A DNA stretch of 64,000 nt from Blumeriella jaapii (GCA_009599575.1 VWND01000073.1:1522623-1586622), one strand, 5' to 3'; shown: positions 22,326-35,994, counted from the stretch's first letter. Notes: generated from the sequence alone by a model not told the origin. A program made the numbers and translations.

Positions 22326-23023
22326 TTAAACGAATTTGCAAAATATTCGATTTATTTTAATTAAAGCTTTTATAATAGCCGTAATCGAATTTTAAATTGC
22401 AATTACGATATTTTCGTAAAAATCCAGAATTTAATTTAATTAATTAAAATAAATCCGAACGACGTTTTCGAAACGTCGAAAAATACGTTTTATATTAGCG
22501 TCGTTAAAAAAAAAAGCCGGCGCAGCCAAGACTTTTAAAACAGCAGCAGCCGCCAAACCGGCAAAAACGGACGCAGCAGCAGCAGCGGCAGCCCGAGCCG
22601 CGGCGCGATTCGTACGATTTTCGATTATTATAAAAGCCGAAGCGTTACTTTTTTTTAAACGATTTATATAAGCGTCGTAAATAATAAAATCGATAAAAAT
22701 TTTAATAAAAGCTTTGGCTTCGGCAATAAAAAAAAAAAAAACGGCAGCGGCGATAATAATATCGAAACGATTTATAAAATCGTTAAAATCCGCGAAAAGT
22801 ATTTGCGCTTCGGTAGCGCGTGCGGCAAAAACTTATAGTTAATTAAAAGCGAATTCGAATAAAAATCTAAAAGATTTATAAAAAAGTATTAAATATACGA
22901 AGCTTTACAGCGGTTGCATTTCACGCTGAAAAGCTCGAAAACGCAAAAAAACAAAAAGGCCGTTATAATATTTTCGCGTAAAATCAAACGGGCGCACCGA
23001 AAGCAAATAAAAATTAAAAGCAT
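22326..23023 (-). pseudogene. Gyp-B1 antisense accessory frame (Cys cluster and helical tail)
   Basis: Antisense to gag-pol, between pol and the 3' LTR. Starting at ATG 23023, five of the six cysteines of the cluster seen in Gyp-B2 are still in register (CFRC, then C after 16, then C after 8, then CX2C). An Ala-rich middle and a helical C-terminus follow, ending at the stop at 22326-22328. In this copy the Ala-rich and helical parts lie in one frame, whereas Gyp-B2 has lost one base between them. Several RIP stops interrupt it. See the Gyp-B2 entry for details. Confidence 0.6.
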
Positions 23024-23080
23024 TTTAAAAATTCGCGGCGAACGCGGCGAAAAGCAATTAATTAAAAAAAAAAAAAGCTA

Positions 23081-23114
<34 letters not shown>

Positions 23115-23368
23115 AAACAGAAAAATTGCGGCCATTTTAAAAAAAAAAGCTTTTTTAAACGAAAATGCGAACGTTACCGAAAACAAAAAAAACAAAACAG
23201 TAAAACAATTATAATTCACGACCAAAAACGGAAAAAACAATTATAATTCACGACCGAAAGCGAAAAAAACCGCATGTTATTTCGAAAGCGTAACGCACGC
23301 TATATACAAAAGCATACGTATAAAAAAATCAATCGCTTTTAAAAACCAAAAGCTTAAAAAAAAAGTAA

Positions 23369-23781
23369 TATTAAAAACTAATATCACGTATATAAATTAA
23401 ATAATCCGCCAAAATCTTTTGCTTTTTATTAATTTTCGAATAATATTTTCTGCGGATAAACCGTAAAAGCCGGATAATATTATAAAAATTAAAAATAATA
23501 TTTAAATAAAACATTTTATAAAAATAATTGCTAAAAAATCAATTATTAAAATTATATTAAAAAAAATAAAAAAAGGTCGGGATAAGGGCTGAAAAAGCAT
23601 ATTAAATAAAATTCGCCTGATTTCCTGAGAAATACTTTTCTCGAGGGTTCCACCCTTTTTTTTGTATTTATACACGCCTTCTACTAGAAATATAAAAGAT
23701 AGAAATCAGTCTGACTATCAACCCAATCTTATCTGAGCTTTATTATTTGAATTAGTGTTTCCCTGCCTTTTAATCCTTACA
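23369..23781 (+). repeat. Gyp-B1 3' LTR (413 bp)
   Basis: The TGTCAGGAACC start has decayed to TATTAAAAAC, but the end CCTTACA is intact. The last 180 bp are close to unmutated. It has the same length as the 5' LTR. Confidence 0.92.
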
Positions 23782-24117
23782 AAAAACGGGTTATCGTTTT
23801 CAAAAGTTTTTTTTATTTGTTTCGACGTATTATATTTGCAATTTTCCGAAAAAAGCTTAATTTAGTTTTCGTTCGAAGCAAAAAAGAAAAAGCTGACGGA
23901 TTTATTTGATTTTTATATAAAAGTATCGAAATAAAACTTTTAAATCGTTTCGTCGTCGAAAACGAAAGTTTTAAACAAAATAATTTAATTTTATACTTTT
24001 TGTATAATTTTTTTCGCAATAATTTCGATATTTTTTTCTAGGTTTTTTCGGTTAAATTATATAATAATCGAAATCTTAAAAACTTTTATTAAAATTTAAC
24101 GTATTAACGGTAATAAT
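23782..24117 (-). mobile_element. Gyp-A copy C, segment 2
   Basis: 336 bp lying between Gyp-B1 and Gyp-C, reverse complementary to about 48.31-48.64 kb of copy A. It is part of the Gyp-A accessory region. It ends with ATAAT at 24113-24117, the target duplicated around Gyp-C. Confidence 0.9.
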
Positions 24118-24366
24118 TGTTACGATCCTCCCCTGGCTAGTGGTGTGGTTGCCAGTGGTATGATTGCCGGTGGTGTTGGAATAAGGTTTGGGCACGGACC
24201 ACCTCGGCCATTAGGCCTCGCGTTAAGTTACGTGACTTATAAGCGCAGCTTATTATACATAAAGTTCGCGACTCCGAGCATTTTAGCTCGGTGTTTTTTT
24301 TTTAATTTATATACGTATTTTTTGGTTTATATTATTTTTTTGATTATTCTTAAGCTAGCTGTGATA
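24118..24366 (+). repeat. Gyp-C 5' LTR (249 bp)
   Basis: Begins TGTTACGATCCTCCCC and ends CTAGCTGTGATA (CA mutated to TA). The first 150 bp are nearly intact and the last 80 bp strongly T-shifted. Confidence 0.93.
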
Positions 24367-24429
24367 TAAAAAAAGATTAAACAACTTTCGCTGAGAAGCT
24401 TTGTATTTACGGTTAAAAATTCGATCTGC

Positions 24430-27400
24430 TTTTGCAATTCGAACTCTTTTTAGGCCGTTCGTACCGACGTTTATTTATCGATGCTTTAATTAAAATTTTT
24501 TTTTATTGATTTTGTTTCCAGAAAAAGCTAGAGTTTTTTTTTTTATTAATTCGATCTGCTTTTGCAATTCGAATCGCTTTTTTTTAATATTACAACATTT
24601 TATGCTTTTTTTATAAGTCGACGTGGCATTCGAGAACGAACGCAATTCGTACGATTTAGCTTCGAATCAGCACTTTTACTTTTTGCTTCTGGCGCTTCCG
24701 AATTTCTATTCGTTTCAGGCTTTTTCGACGATTTTAACAACGAGTTTTTATTTTACGACTTTTTTACCGAACTATAATTATTTGCTGCTGGATTCTTTCG
24801 CTTTATTATCGAATTTAAAGTCGAGTTGTACGACGCTGATATTCTAGTATTTTTAAACCGACGAATGCTTTTACGACTGTTTAGCATATTTGCTAACGCT
24901 GAAGGATTTATTGCGGCCCAGCAGTTTTAAATCGCTTAAATAATCGCTTAAGCTATCGCCGCCGCTCGCTTTCCAGCCTTTGCTATCGCTTGCGACGCTT
25001 TTTTTTTATTTCGAGCTTCGCGCGCTTTTACGGCGGATTTTTAATTAATTTCCGAGTATTATTTTTCCGTTTTCGACCCAGCTATTTTTCGAATCGAATT
25101 ATTTAAAGTTAAATACTTTCGCTACGTTTTCAGCGATTATTAAAAAAAGATTAAATATAACGCATGGAAAATAAATATAAAGCTGTTTATTAAAAAGTAT
25201 TTAAGAAACTTTATATAAGGCATAAACTAAATTAAAGCATATTTTAAATGCATTACCGGAAAAGTAAAAACTATTATTTTGGAGCATTTGAATTTCGAGT
25301 TTTATAATCAAGCCCAATCGGTCCGAAACGTTTTTTATATTTTTGATCAGCGCTTTTTTAATTATAATCGCGTTTAATTTGCCAAATTGCAATATAATAA
25401 GCTTTATATAAACAACGGTCAGATTTATAATAATTTTTGTTTTTTGTTTATTTATTACGCAGTTATTAATAAAGTTGCTAAAAACCGTTGATTTAAAAAC
25501 ATATGCGAAAAAGTCATTTTTATTTTTAAATACGATTTTCGAATGGAAAAGTATAAAATAAATAATAATTATATTGTTTTGAACGAGTTTTTAGCCGTTG
25601 CGGATAAAAAATCACGCAATATCCGAGCTAAAAAAATGGTTTTTGCCCGTCGTATAAGCTATTTTTCTTTTGTTATAGCTTTTGCTAATCAGAATTTTAG
25701 GCGTATTCCCGGTATTCTCAAGGTCTTATAGCGTTTTACCTTTTTAGCCCTTTTTGTTCGCACGGCTTTTCTTTCTTTTGATAAAGATTTTTACGAGCGT
25801 ATAGCTGTTATTTCTGCTATTTTCGGTTTTTTTCGTTTGGCTGCGCGTTTTTCTGGCGCTTATTATAATTGCGGTAAGCCCGGCCATTTCGCAAACGTTT
25901 GCTTCGACGCCAAATTTAGTCGCAAAATCGCCGAAATAATTATCGACGAAAAGCAAAACGATTTGTTAAAAAACTTTTAAGCCGTAGTAAAAATTTTTAT
26001 TATAATAAAAGATTCGATTTGTAAAAAGATTTGAAGTTTGACCAGCGTTTTTTAATAGGAGAGCGACAGTTTTTAATTTTTATAAAATTAGCACGCAATA
26101 AATTATATATTAAAATATTTGCATATATCGATGGCGAAGCTAATATTTTCGATGCGATTAAAACTTTTTTAGCGTATTAATTTTCTTAACGTTTCGAAGT
26201 AAGTTTTATTCGGCTGCATAAGCTTATTATATTCACCGGCTATAATAACGAGCCGGAAAAGCTTATTTTTTCTGTTATTTTTTTTTTTTTTACGATTAAC
26301 CGACGTCGTATAAATTTTTCTTTTTTGATTACAAACCTGGGCTTTACCGACGTTTTTATTAATCGCAAATTTCTATAGCACTACGATTTAAAACAAGCGT
26401 ATAGCCAAAGAAAAAACAAAATAAAATGGCTATTCGATATGCTTATTATTTTTTATTTCAACGAACAATTGTTCGTCGATTTTAATTAGCGAAAAAAGCC
26501 TAAAATGTTTAATCGTATGCATTAAAAAAATGCAAATAAACGAAATAACGTAATAGAAATCTTATATACTTTTGCTAATATTCTTACGACGATTAAAAAA
26601 GCTTATTTAAGTTTTGGAGCTGGTAGACCTTTTACGTTTATACGAGATTTTAAAAACAGTTTATATAAAATGGAAAAGTTTTTTATTAGCAGTTTTGAAC
26701 CGATTAAGCCGGTCTTTTTAACCGGGCTAATTGCTATCTCTTCTATTTTCAATTGCAATATCAGCTGTATTTCCGCTTTTGCATTTAGCGTTTTACAAAT
26801 ACGTTACGAAAAGCGAATGCGGGCCGCAAAAAAAAAAAGATTATTATTATCCAGCGATTGCACGTTTGTTGCTTTTGTATACGATATAAATAAAAAACGT
26901 TTCCGCCGTGCAAAGATCGCCGAGTTTAAAAAAGTTATATAATTCGCGGCAATAAAAAGCATTTCCGTTCCCGACGCTTTGCAAGCCAAATATAACGATA
27001 ACGTGGTTTTTATAAAAAAGCTTTTTCTAGCTTAGTATTTAAAGTTCGAAAAACTTTTTTATAAGCAAAAAAGCGATAAGCTCGTTTTCCGCCGCTTTAG
27101 TATAAATTATAAAATATATTTTGCTACGAAAAATACGCTTTTTATAAAACTATTCAAACGTTTTACGAACGAACAGTTTATAAAAATCAAAAGTTATATT
27201 TTCGACAATTTGCATAAGAGCTTTATTAAATCTTTTAATGCTTTTTTCGCCGCTTCGATTTTATTTATTAAAAAGTCAAACGGTTTTATGCGCTTATATA
27301 TCGATTATCGCAAGCTTAATAATCTTACGAAAAAGAATTTTTACTTTTTGCTTTTAATTAACGAAATGCTGGCGCGAATTATTAAGGCCAAAGTATTTAC

Positions 27401-30099
27401 GAAAATTGATATTTAATAAATATTTAATCGAGTCCGGATATCCGAAAAGTCTGAAAAACTGATCAGTTTCCGCATTCGATACGATATATATAAATATAAA
27501 ATCTTTTCGTTCGGCTTTATTAATAGGCCCGTTATATTTTAACGTTTTATTAATAATATTTTTATAAAGCATTTGAATGATTTCTGCTCGGCGTATTTTA
27601 ACGATATTTTTATTTATTCCGCGAATAATTTGAAATATAAAATCTACGTTAAAAAGATTTTATCGATTTTAAAAAAGCACGGTTTGAAAGCTAATATTAA
27701 AAAATACGAATTTAATATTACGAAAATCAAATTTCTAAGTTTCGTTATTAGTATTTAAAGCATTAAAATAAATCCGGAAAAAATCGTTATTATTAAAGAT
27801 TGGCAATATGCAACGAATATGCGAGGCGTATAAAGCTTTTTAAGCTTTTGCAATTTTTACAAACGCTTTATAGCCGGCTACAGCCGCATTTGCCGCCTTT
27901 TTACTGTTTTCATAAGTAAAAACGTTTTTTTCGTGTTCGAGAAAAAGCAGAAAGACGCATGGAAAGCATTGCGCAAAGCTTTGCTGAATGCTTTTATCCT
28001 GTGCTATTACGACTTTTATAAGTAAACGCGCCTGGAAACCGACTTTTCTGATAGGGTAATAATTGGCGTATTATCGCAATTGTAAAAAAATGATTTTTAT
28101 TATTCGATCGGTTTTTTTTTTAAAATTATAATCGACGCCGAGCTTAATTATCCGATTTACGATAAAAAGCTTTTCGCTATTTTTCGCTTTTTTAAAAACT
28201 ATAAGCCGGAGCTGTTAAAAGCTTAAAAAACGTATATATATATACCGATTATCGCGCTTTGAAATACTTTATAATAATTAAGGATTTTTCGGCTCGATAA
28301 GCCCGATGGGCCGAGTTTTTCGCCGATTTTTATTTTATAATTATATACCGGTCGGAAATTATTAATACGCTCGCTAATACTTTTTTTCGCAAAAACTAAA
28401 ATATTTTTTTATTAGAAGCGCGATAGCGAGTAGCTCGAAAGCAGCAAATGTTTTTAAACGATAAGTTGAATCCTTAAATTTTAAAAAAAATGGCTGCTAA
28501 AAGCATAACTACGCTGGCGCTTATGAAAATACCGTTCGATAAGCGCGATAACGATAGCATTTTTTTCGAAAAAGACAGCGAAAACGAAAAAAATGAAATG
28601 TTTACAAAAAAAATCCGCAGATTCAACTTTTGTAATCGCATACGATATGCATAATTATACAATTATAAACGATTTGCTGCAAGTTAATAAAAACTTTTTT
28701 TTTTTCGAAACGCAGCGAGCGCAGGCTCGCAATTATAACTTTGATTATTAATTGCGACAAAACAAGTTGTTTTTCCAAAGCAGATTAATAATACTTTTGA
28801 AACTTTCCGAATTGCGAATCTTTTTGATCCGATATATTTACGAACAGCTTTGCGTAGTATACGCTGGAATAAAAAAAATAAAGCTTTTGGTCGGTCGCAA
28901 ATATTATTAAAAGGCTATAAAAGCAGATATATAGCAATACGTTTCGAATTATTATTATATACGAATAAAAGCTAGGCGCGACAAAACCCCGGGCTTTTTA
29001 AAGCTTTTGCTTATATTCAGCAGGCCTTATTAATATTTAACGATAAATTTTACGAAGCTTTTATTAAACGAAAATAATCACGACTTCGCTTTTGTAATAA
29101 TGGATCGCCTGTTTAAAAAGCTTTTATTAGTTTTTTGCTATAAAATTATTAGCGAAAAAGTTGGCAATTTTGTTTTTGATTTATTAGATGCGCTATTTCG
29201 GCATGCCGGATTTAATTATTTCGGACCGAAAAGCTTAGTTTGTTTCGGTTTTTTAGCAAGAATTTTGCCGTATATTAAAGACCAAGATTAAATTAATTAC
29301 TGCGTATAATTTTAATATCGATAAACAGATCGAAATAATAAATTAGTATATTAAGTAACGCTTCCGCTTTTTTTGCTTTTATTATTAAAACAATTAAAAA
29401 CGCTTTTTATTTTTAATAAATATTGTACAATTGATTTTGCCGCACGAGTTTTTCGGCAACGTTTTTTTTTTCCAAGTTTTGAATAGATACAAAGCTCGCA
29501 TATTTTGGGATATAAATAACTTCCGTTTTTTTTGCTCGGCCACCGAAAAGCTTAACCGCGACGAAGCTTTGCATTTGGCCTTTCGAATTAAAAAGGTTAT
29601 AAAATACGCGCAATCGTTTATTGCGTAATAATAAGCCAAGATAAAACGCTTCGCTAATTTGCATAAACGACCGGTGGATTAGAATATAAGCGACGAGATA
29701 TTAGTAAATACTAAAAATTAAAAGCTCGACCGACCTTTTCGGAAGCTTTTAAATAAATAGTACGGCTTAATTAAAATCGTCGACAAAATAAAAAAGAGTT
29801 AAAAGTTTAACTTTTTCGCAAACTGATTAATTTATTTAATTTTTTATTTATATTCGTTTCGAAAGCATATTAGCAATTTTTTATTTGGCCAACGCCGCTC
29901 CGAACCAGCTTTTATTTAATTATTTTCTGAACAAACGGAATGGGAGATCGAAGAAATAATAGGTTCGAAGTTGTATAAAAGAATATTGCAATATTAGGTT
30001 AATTAAAAAAGCGCTGATAAAAATCTCGAATAATACTTTTGTTTTAACGCTATAACGGCCTTTCATATTTTTTAAGTATTTCACCGATCGCATCCCACC
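24430..30099 (+). pseudogene. Gyp-C gag-pol remnant with chromodomain
   Basis: The gag region runs to about 25990 and ends in a zinc knuckle at 25861-25902 (YYNCGKPGHFANVC; the first Cys is now Tyr). RT is at about 27210-27770 (RLYIDYRKLNNLTKK, KVFTKIDI; active-site box YFND instead of YVDD). RNase H is at about 27950-28300 (ETDFSDRVIIGVLSQ). Integrase pieces lie between 28650 and 29900. A C-terminal chromodomain is at about 29935-30070 (EWEIEEIIGSKLYKR, then SADKN), placing it among chromoviruses. The frame would continue after 37445. Many RIP stops make it non-functional. Confidence 0.87.
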
Positions 30100-30512
30100 T
30101 GTCAGGAACCAACATCACGTGTATAAGTCAGGTGATCCGCCAAGACCCTCTGCCTTCTATCAATCCTCGAATAGCATTCTCTGCGGATAGGCCGTGGGGG
30201 CCGGATAGTATTGTGGGGGCTGGAAATGACATTTAGGTAAAACACTTTATGGGAGTGATTGCTAAGGAACCAGTTATTAGGGTTATATTGAGAAGGATTG
30301 AGAAGAGGTCGGGATAGGGGCTGGAGAGCATATTAAATGGGGTTCGCCTGGTTTTCTAGGAAATACTTTTTTCGAAGGCTCCACTTTTTCTTTTGTATTT
30401 ATACACGCTTTTTACTAGAGATGTAGAAGGTAAAAATCAGTTTGATTATTAATCCAATTTTATTTGAGCTTTATTATCTGAACTAGTGTTTTTCTGCTTT
30501 TTAATTTTTATA
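30100..30512 (+). repeat. Gyp-B2 5' LTR (413 bp)
   Basis: Begins TGTCAGGAACCAACATCACG and ends with TTTTTATA, a decayed CTTACA. The left half is almost intact and the right half moderately mutated. Confidence 0.94.
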
Positions 30513-30559
30513 TTTTGATTTTTTTTTATTTACCGGGACGGCAGTTCGATATTATTAAG

Positions 30560-33500
30560 ACAATCTTTTATTATATTATTACATTTATATCGTTATTATC
30601 GATATTATGGCTTTTCGCATTCGCAGAAAACAGGCATTTTCAGTTATTTAAGAAGATTTAGCATTTTCGGCTGCTTAGGAAGATTTCGTACTATCGTTTC
30701 TTTTAACGTCACCAGCTTTATTAAAGGTCGAAAATATCCTATTATTAAGGCGCGACGATTTCTCAATTTCTTTTATCGAAGAAATTATTAAAAAAGGCTA
30801 CGCTTAAAGCGATTCGAAAGGATTTTTCACCGAGATTCTGATATTTGGCTGATAAACGAATCCGCGTCGAATAAAAAAAGAACGATAAACGTAGAAGAGT
30901 AAAGAAGATACGAGCTAAAGTGGAGCAGAAAAAGACTGAGAAAAGGGTTTACGAAATAATTAAAAGATTCGAAGAAATCAAAAAACGCCGAAACGAATTC
31001 CGAAAGGAGGTTAAATAATTCCAACGAGAACTTGACGCTTTCGAAGATATCGAAAAAAAGGTTTTTATATTTTTTAACACCGCTCCAACTGAAAAAAGAC
31101 AGAAAATAATCTAAGCCGGCGATTATTATAGAATATTTTCGAAGCATTACGATAATAATATTTATTAGAAACGATTTAGCATTTTTTTTGAGCATATTAT
31201 ACTTTTTGTAGAAGATATAGCGAATTCGAGCCGAAAAGCATTAAAAATAAAAGATTTCCTAATATATCGAGGGAAAAATATTAAAGAAGCTTAATTTTTT
31301 ATTCGGCGTGCAGAGCGAAGCTTTCGCCAGGATAAAGGGGTAATATTTTGTACCGATTAAAAGAAAATTAACGTTTGTATTTTAGTTTTCGACGATAAAA
31401 TGAAAAAAAGATGGACCGGATACGAACGACGTTTTACGAATATTCGAATTATATAAAACGATTTCAAAAGATAAATATTAGATTTTTTAATAAATGCGGA
31501 AAATCGAGAAATCGCGGCCTCGAATTTATACGATAAGGCGAAGCAAAGAAAGCATAAATCAGTTGACGATTTCGTTGCTTATTTGAATAATTTCGAACAG
31601 CAGTTGCAAATAACAGACGATGCGACTAGAAGAAGAATGCTTTTCGCAAAACTCCGATTTATTTTTCGAAAAAAAATTATCAAACGAAGCAATACTGCAG
31701 CTATAAGCTCGTACGAAGAATTAGTATTAATCGTTCGTCGTATCGAAAATGCTAATAAAGTTATTAGCGACGAAACGAAAAATAATAAACGACGAGACGA
31801 GCGCAAAAAAAAAAGGAAAGAAAAGACTTATATTTACGATTAAGGCCTAAGAGCTAGAACAGATATATACCGTCCTCGATTCGAAAATACGTTATAAAAA
31901 GAAAAACGAAAGCGAGAAAACGATAATTTTAATAAAATCCTTTGGAATTTTAGAATTTTTAACGATTTTTTTTATTTTTCGAAGTGCAGTCGCTGCCAAA
32001 AGAAAAGGTATCGTATGGCCAATTGTTCAAAAGTCGAATATTATAAATGCAATAAAAAAGGATATATAGCTTTAAACTGCCCCGAAGCTAACAAATCTAA
32101 GGATTCGGGAAAAATTTCCGTTCGATTTTAATTTCGTCGCTGCCAATAAAATCGAGCGAAAAAAAAAAGCAGAAAATAATAATTTCAGTCGAAATTAAAG
32201 GAGCTAAAAGCGAAATTCGTACGGAACGAGCTTTTATCGATTGCGGCGCGGAGAAAAACTGCGTAATTTAAAAGTTATCAGTTGAGTATAAATAGAAACC
32301 AATTCAAAAACGTATTGATTTATTTACGGTTAAAAGAAGAGAAATAATTATTTACGATACGTATACGCAATTTATTCGCGCTATTGATAATTATGAAATA
32401 ATTAAAAAGATACAAAGCGATTTCGTGGTTTGCGATATAAATATTTCAGGGGTTTTATTTATTTTAAGGTTTTTTTGGTTGCGAAATATCGACCTCGTTA
32501 TAAGCTTTCGAGCTAAATCGTGGCGATATTTAGTCGAACGCTTATAGCTTAATTTCGTTACAGTTAAACGTTTCAAAAAGGAATTCAAAAGGGAGCAAGC
32601 GTTTTGTATCGTTTTAAAAAAAGCTATTGAAAAATAGCATTAATTATTTTTTAAATACGACGATTACGCCGACGTGTTCGACGATACCGCCGCGGTTATT
32701 TTAGCTTTTTATTATTTTATGGAGCATCGAATAAACTTCGCGGAAAGAAAAAACCTCTTTTGAGAACCAGTTTATTTTTTGTCGGAATTTGAATTTACCG
32801 AATTACGCGAATATTTCGATTCGAGTTTAGAAAAAGGCTGGATAAAAAGGTTTATTAGCCCTGCCGGCGCATCGGTAATATTTATACCGAAAAAAAACGG
32901 AAGTTTACGATTATGCGTCGATTATAAAAGTTTAAACGCAGTTACGATTAAAAATCGAACTTTTTTACCTTTTATAAGCGAAACTTTGGATCGTTTGAAA
33001 AAAACTAAAATATTTATTAAGTTAAATTTTATTTGGGCGTATCACCGCTTTCGAATAAAGAAGGAAGATAAATGGAAGATTGCGTTTCGCATTCGTTACG
33101 AACACTTCGAGTATTGCGTATTACTTTTCGGCTTTTCGAACGCATTAGCAATTTTCCAAGCGTATATTAATTAAATTTTAGTCGGTTTAATGGATGTTAC
33201 GTATGTAATTTATTTCGACGATATTTTAATATTTTTCGAAAACTTCGACGATTATATAAACGCGGTAAAAAAAGTTTTCGAAAGACTTCGTATTAATAAA
33301 CTTTACGGAAATCTGAAAAAATATGCTTTCGATACGAATACGATTGAGTTTTTAAGCTTCGTTGTTATTTCTACGAGAATTAAAATAGACCCAAGGAAAG
33401 TAAATAATATTCGGAAATGGCCACTTTTTATTACGTAGCGAAATATTTAAATGTTTTTGGGTTTTATTAATTTCTATAAACGTTTTATTAAAAACTACGC

Positions 33501-35880
33501 TAAGCTTTGCCGATTTATTACAAATCTTTTAAAAAGAATGCAACGAGGAAAAATATCGGGCCCTTTTCGTTTTTTATTCGAAGCGAAGCTCGCTTTTTTA
33601 CTTTTAAAAGAAAAGTTTTGCCAAGCACCGATTCTACGCTATTTCGATTTTCGATTAAAAATCCAAGTCGAAACAAACGCTTCGAAATTCGTTATAAGCG
33701 GAATATTATTCTAATTGTTCGAAGAGAATGCGGGGGCACGTTGGCATTTTATCGCATATTATTCGAAAAAGCTTTTTTTTATAAAATAAAAATACGAGGT
33801 TTACGACGCTAAGCTAATGGCTATAGTTTATACTTTTAGATAATGGAGCTAATATTTACGTAGCGTTTCCGATATTATTATTATGCGTATAAATTATTAT
33901 AATTTGAAATACTTTTTTACGAAAAAACGTTTAAACGGACGCTAAGCGAAATGGGCCGACGAGCTAGCTGAATACGATTTTGCAATCGAATATAAAACAG
34001 GAGTTTTTAATTCGGCGGATGGTTTTTCCCGCCGGCCAGATTTAAAAAAAGATTTAAAAAAAGATAATAAGCAGCTGCTTACGTTGCATCGTAAGCTAAA
34101 ACTAGCTTATTTGAGAAATTTTAAAATGTTTTCCGCAGTAGAAATACGTTTAAAATCGGAGCATAAACTATTTCGCGCCGATAAGTATTCGAAGCTTTTG
34201 TTAACGGGATCAGAAGGTAAAAAGCAAGCGGAAAAAAGCCAAATAGAAGGCTTTTTCGCCGGACTGTTTTTTATTAGTGTTATTGATTACAAATAATATA
34301 TACCACGAAGCGTAGCCGTTGTGTTGCTATAATTCGAAACGGCTAATAACGAGCTAGCAGAACCGATTTATAAAATTATTTTTAAATTGCAAAAATCTGA
34401 TTTTTTTGTATTATAAAAAACGTACGAATCGGCCTTGTAAAACAATCGAACCGGGTCCGAGGAATATTAGCGTATAGGCTAAGATAAATTATTACGTTAT
34501 AAAGGACGTGCGTATATTTCGAATAAAAGCGCTATTAAAAGCGAAATATTAAAAATTAATTACGACGATCCGACCGCCGGCTATTGAGGCTTTCGGCGAA
34601 CGCTAAAACTGGTCGAAAAAAAGTATTTTTGGCCTGGTTTACGAGGCGACGTAAAGCGTTACGTTAATACGTGTGGAGAATGCTAGAAAGGCAAGTTTAG
34701 AAAGCACCGATTTTATGGCGAGTTAGCCCTTTTTTCGATTTTTACGAAACCTTGGGAAAAAATAATTATGGATTTTATTACGAGTTTATTTTTTAGCAAA
34801 AAACGAAATCGTGTTTACGATTTTATATTCGTTATAATAAACCGATATACAAAGCTGTCGAAATATATACCGATATAAAAAACGATTTCAGTTTCAGATT
34901 TGGCTAAAATATTTATATAGCATGTTTATAAAGATTTTGGCTGCTTTAAAAGGATTATTACAAACAAAAGGTTAGTTTTTACTAATAAATTCTGATTTTT
35001 AGTAATGTTTTATTTATAAATACGACGTCGATTAAGCATCGCTTTTTATTTTTAGACCGATGGCCAAACGGAACGTTAAAATTAAATTTTAGAATTTTAT
35101 TTTCGCACGTATTGCGATTATCGATAAAACGATTGGGCTACGAAGCTTGTTTTAGCCGAGTTTACGTATAACAATTCGATATACGCTTTTACGGGTTCTA
35201 CTTTTTTTCGCATGTTGTACGGCTTTTACTCAGAATTTGGCAGCAACGTCGAGAGCGACGTCGTAGAAAAGGGGGTACCGTTAGCGGAAGAACGAGTTAG
35301 AATATTGTAAGAAAAAAGAGAAATATTTAGTAAAAAGCTAAGAGAAGCCAACGCGAATCACAAAAGGTTTTACGACGCTAAATATAAGAAGATTAGATTT
35401 TAAATAGGCGATAAAATATTATTATCGATTAAAAATCTTCGATAGCTGCGATTTTTTCGAAAGCTTTTAGATAAATATTTAAGGCTTTTTAAGATTAAGC
35501 GAATTATATACGAGCACGGCTAAGTTTATTAATTCGAGCTTTTTTTTTAATATCGTATTTACGATATTTTCCACGTTTTTCTATTAGAATTTTGGCAGGA
35601 TCGGGACGATACCGAGCCGAAGGATAGTATAATAAAATTTTAAAAATCCGAAAAATACGAGGTTAAATTAATACAGGTTTATAAAAATATAGAAAAGGGC
35701 CGATATTACTTGGTGCGATAGAAGGGTTATTTACTAAGCGAAGACTTTTGGGAGCTAGAAAACTATTTTACGAACGCAAAAAAGGTTGTAAAAAAATATT
35801 TAAAAAATACGACAAGTGATAGCAACGGAGTAGTAACGAATGCGCGCCGCAAGGGTAAGGAAAAGAAAATAAGAATATTT
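30560..35880 (+). pseudogene. Gyp-B2 gag-pol remnant with two zinc knuckles and chromodomain
   Basis: The gag helical region includes 31583-31843. Two CX2CX4HX4C-type knuckles at 31985-32083 read CSRCQKKRYRMANC and YYKCNKKGYIALNC, with both His changed to Tyr and one Cys to Tyr. A retropepsin motif FIDCGAEKNC lies near 32233. RT spans about 32779-33440 (LRLCVDYKSLNAVT) with YFDD at 33211-33222. RNase H is at about 33640-34060 (VETNASKFVISGIL). Integrase spans 34430-35500 (CGEC zinc pair, MDFITSL, TDGQTERQN). A chromodomain is at about 35655-35790 (KGRYYLVR, KGYLLSEDFWELE). Stops such as CAA to TAA and TGG to TAG break every domain junction. Confidence 0.9.
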
Positions 35881-35994
35881 AGAAAACCTTAGAACCGCCG
35901 TTAAGTTAATTTATTTTTATTGTTATTTTTTTTTTTATCGTTATCGCTATTTTTTTTAGATTCAAAAGCAGCGGCAGGCTAAAAGGAATTAGTA

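Larger units (their letters stand above)
16422..23781 (+). mobile_element. Gyp-B1, full-length Ty3/Gypsy chromovirus, heavily RIP-mutated (7,360 bp)
   Basis: Full length with two 413-bp LTRs and flanked by a 5-bp AAAAA duplication (end of 16417-16421; 23782-23786). It is inserted into minus-strand Gyp-A copy C, and joining 16421 to 23787 restores the Gyp-A sequence seen at about 48.6 kb. It is colinear with Gyp-B2 but far more degraded: most CAA and CAG codons became TAA or TAG, and Trp codons became stops. Confidence 0.93.
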
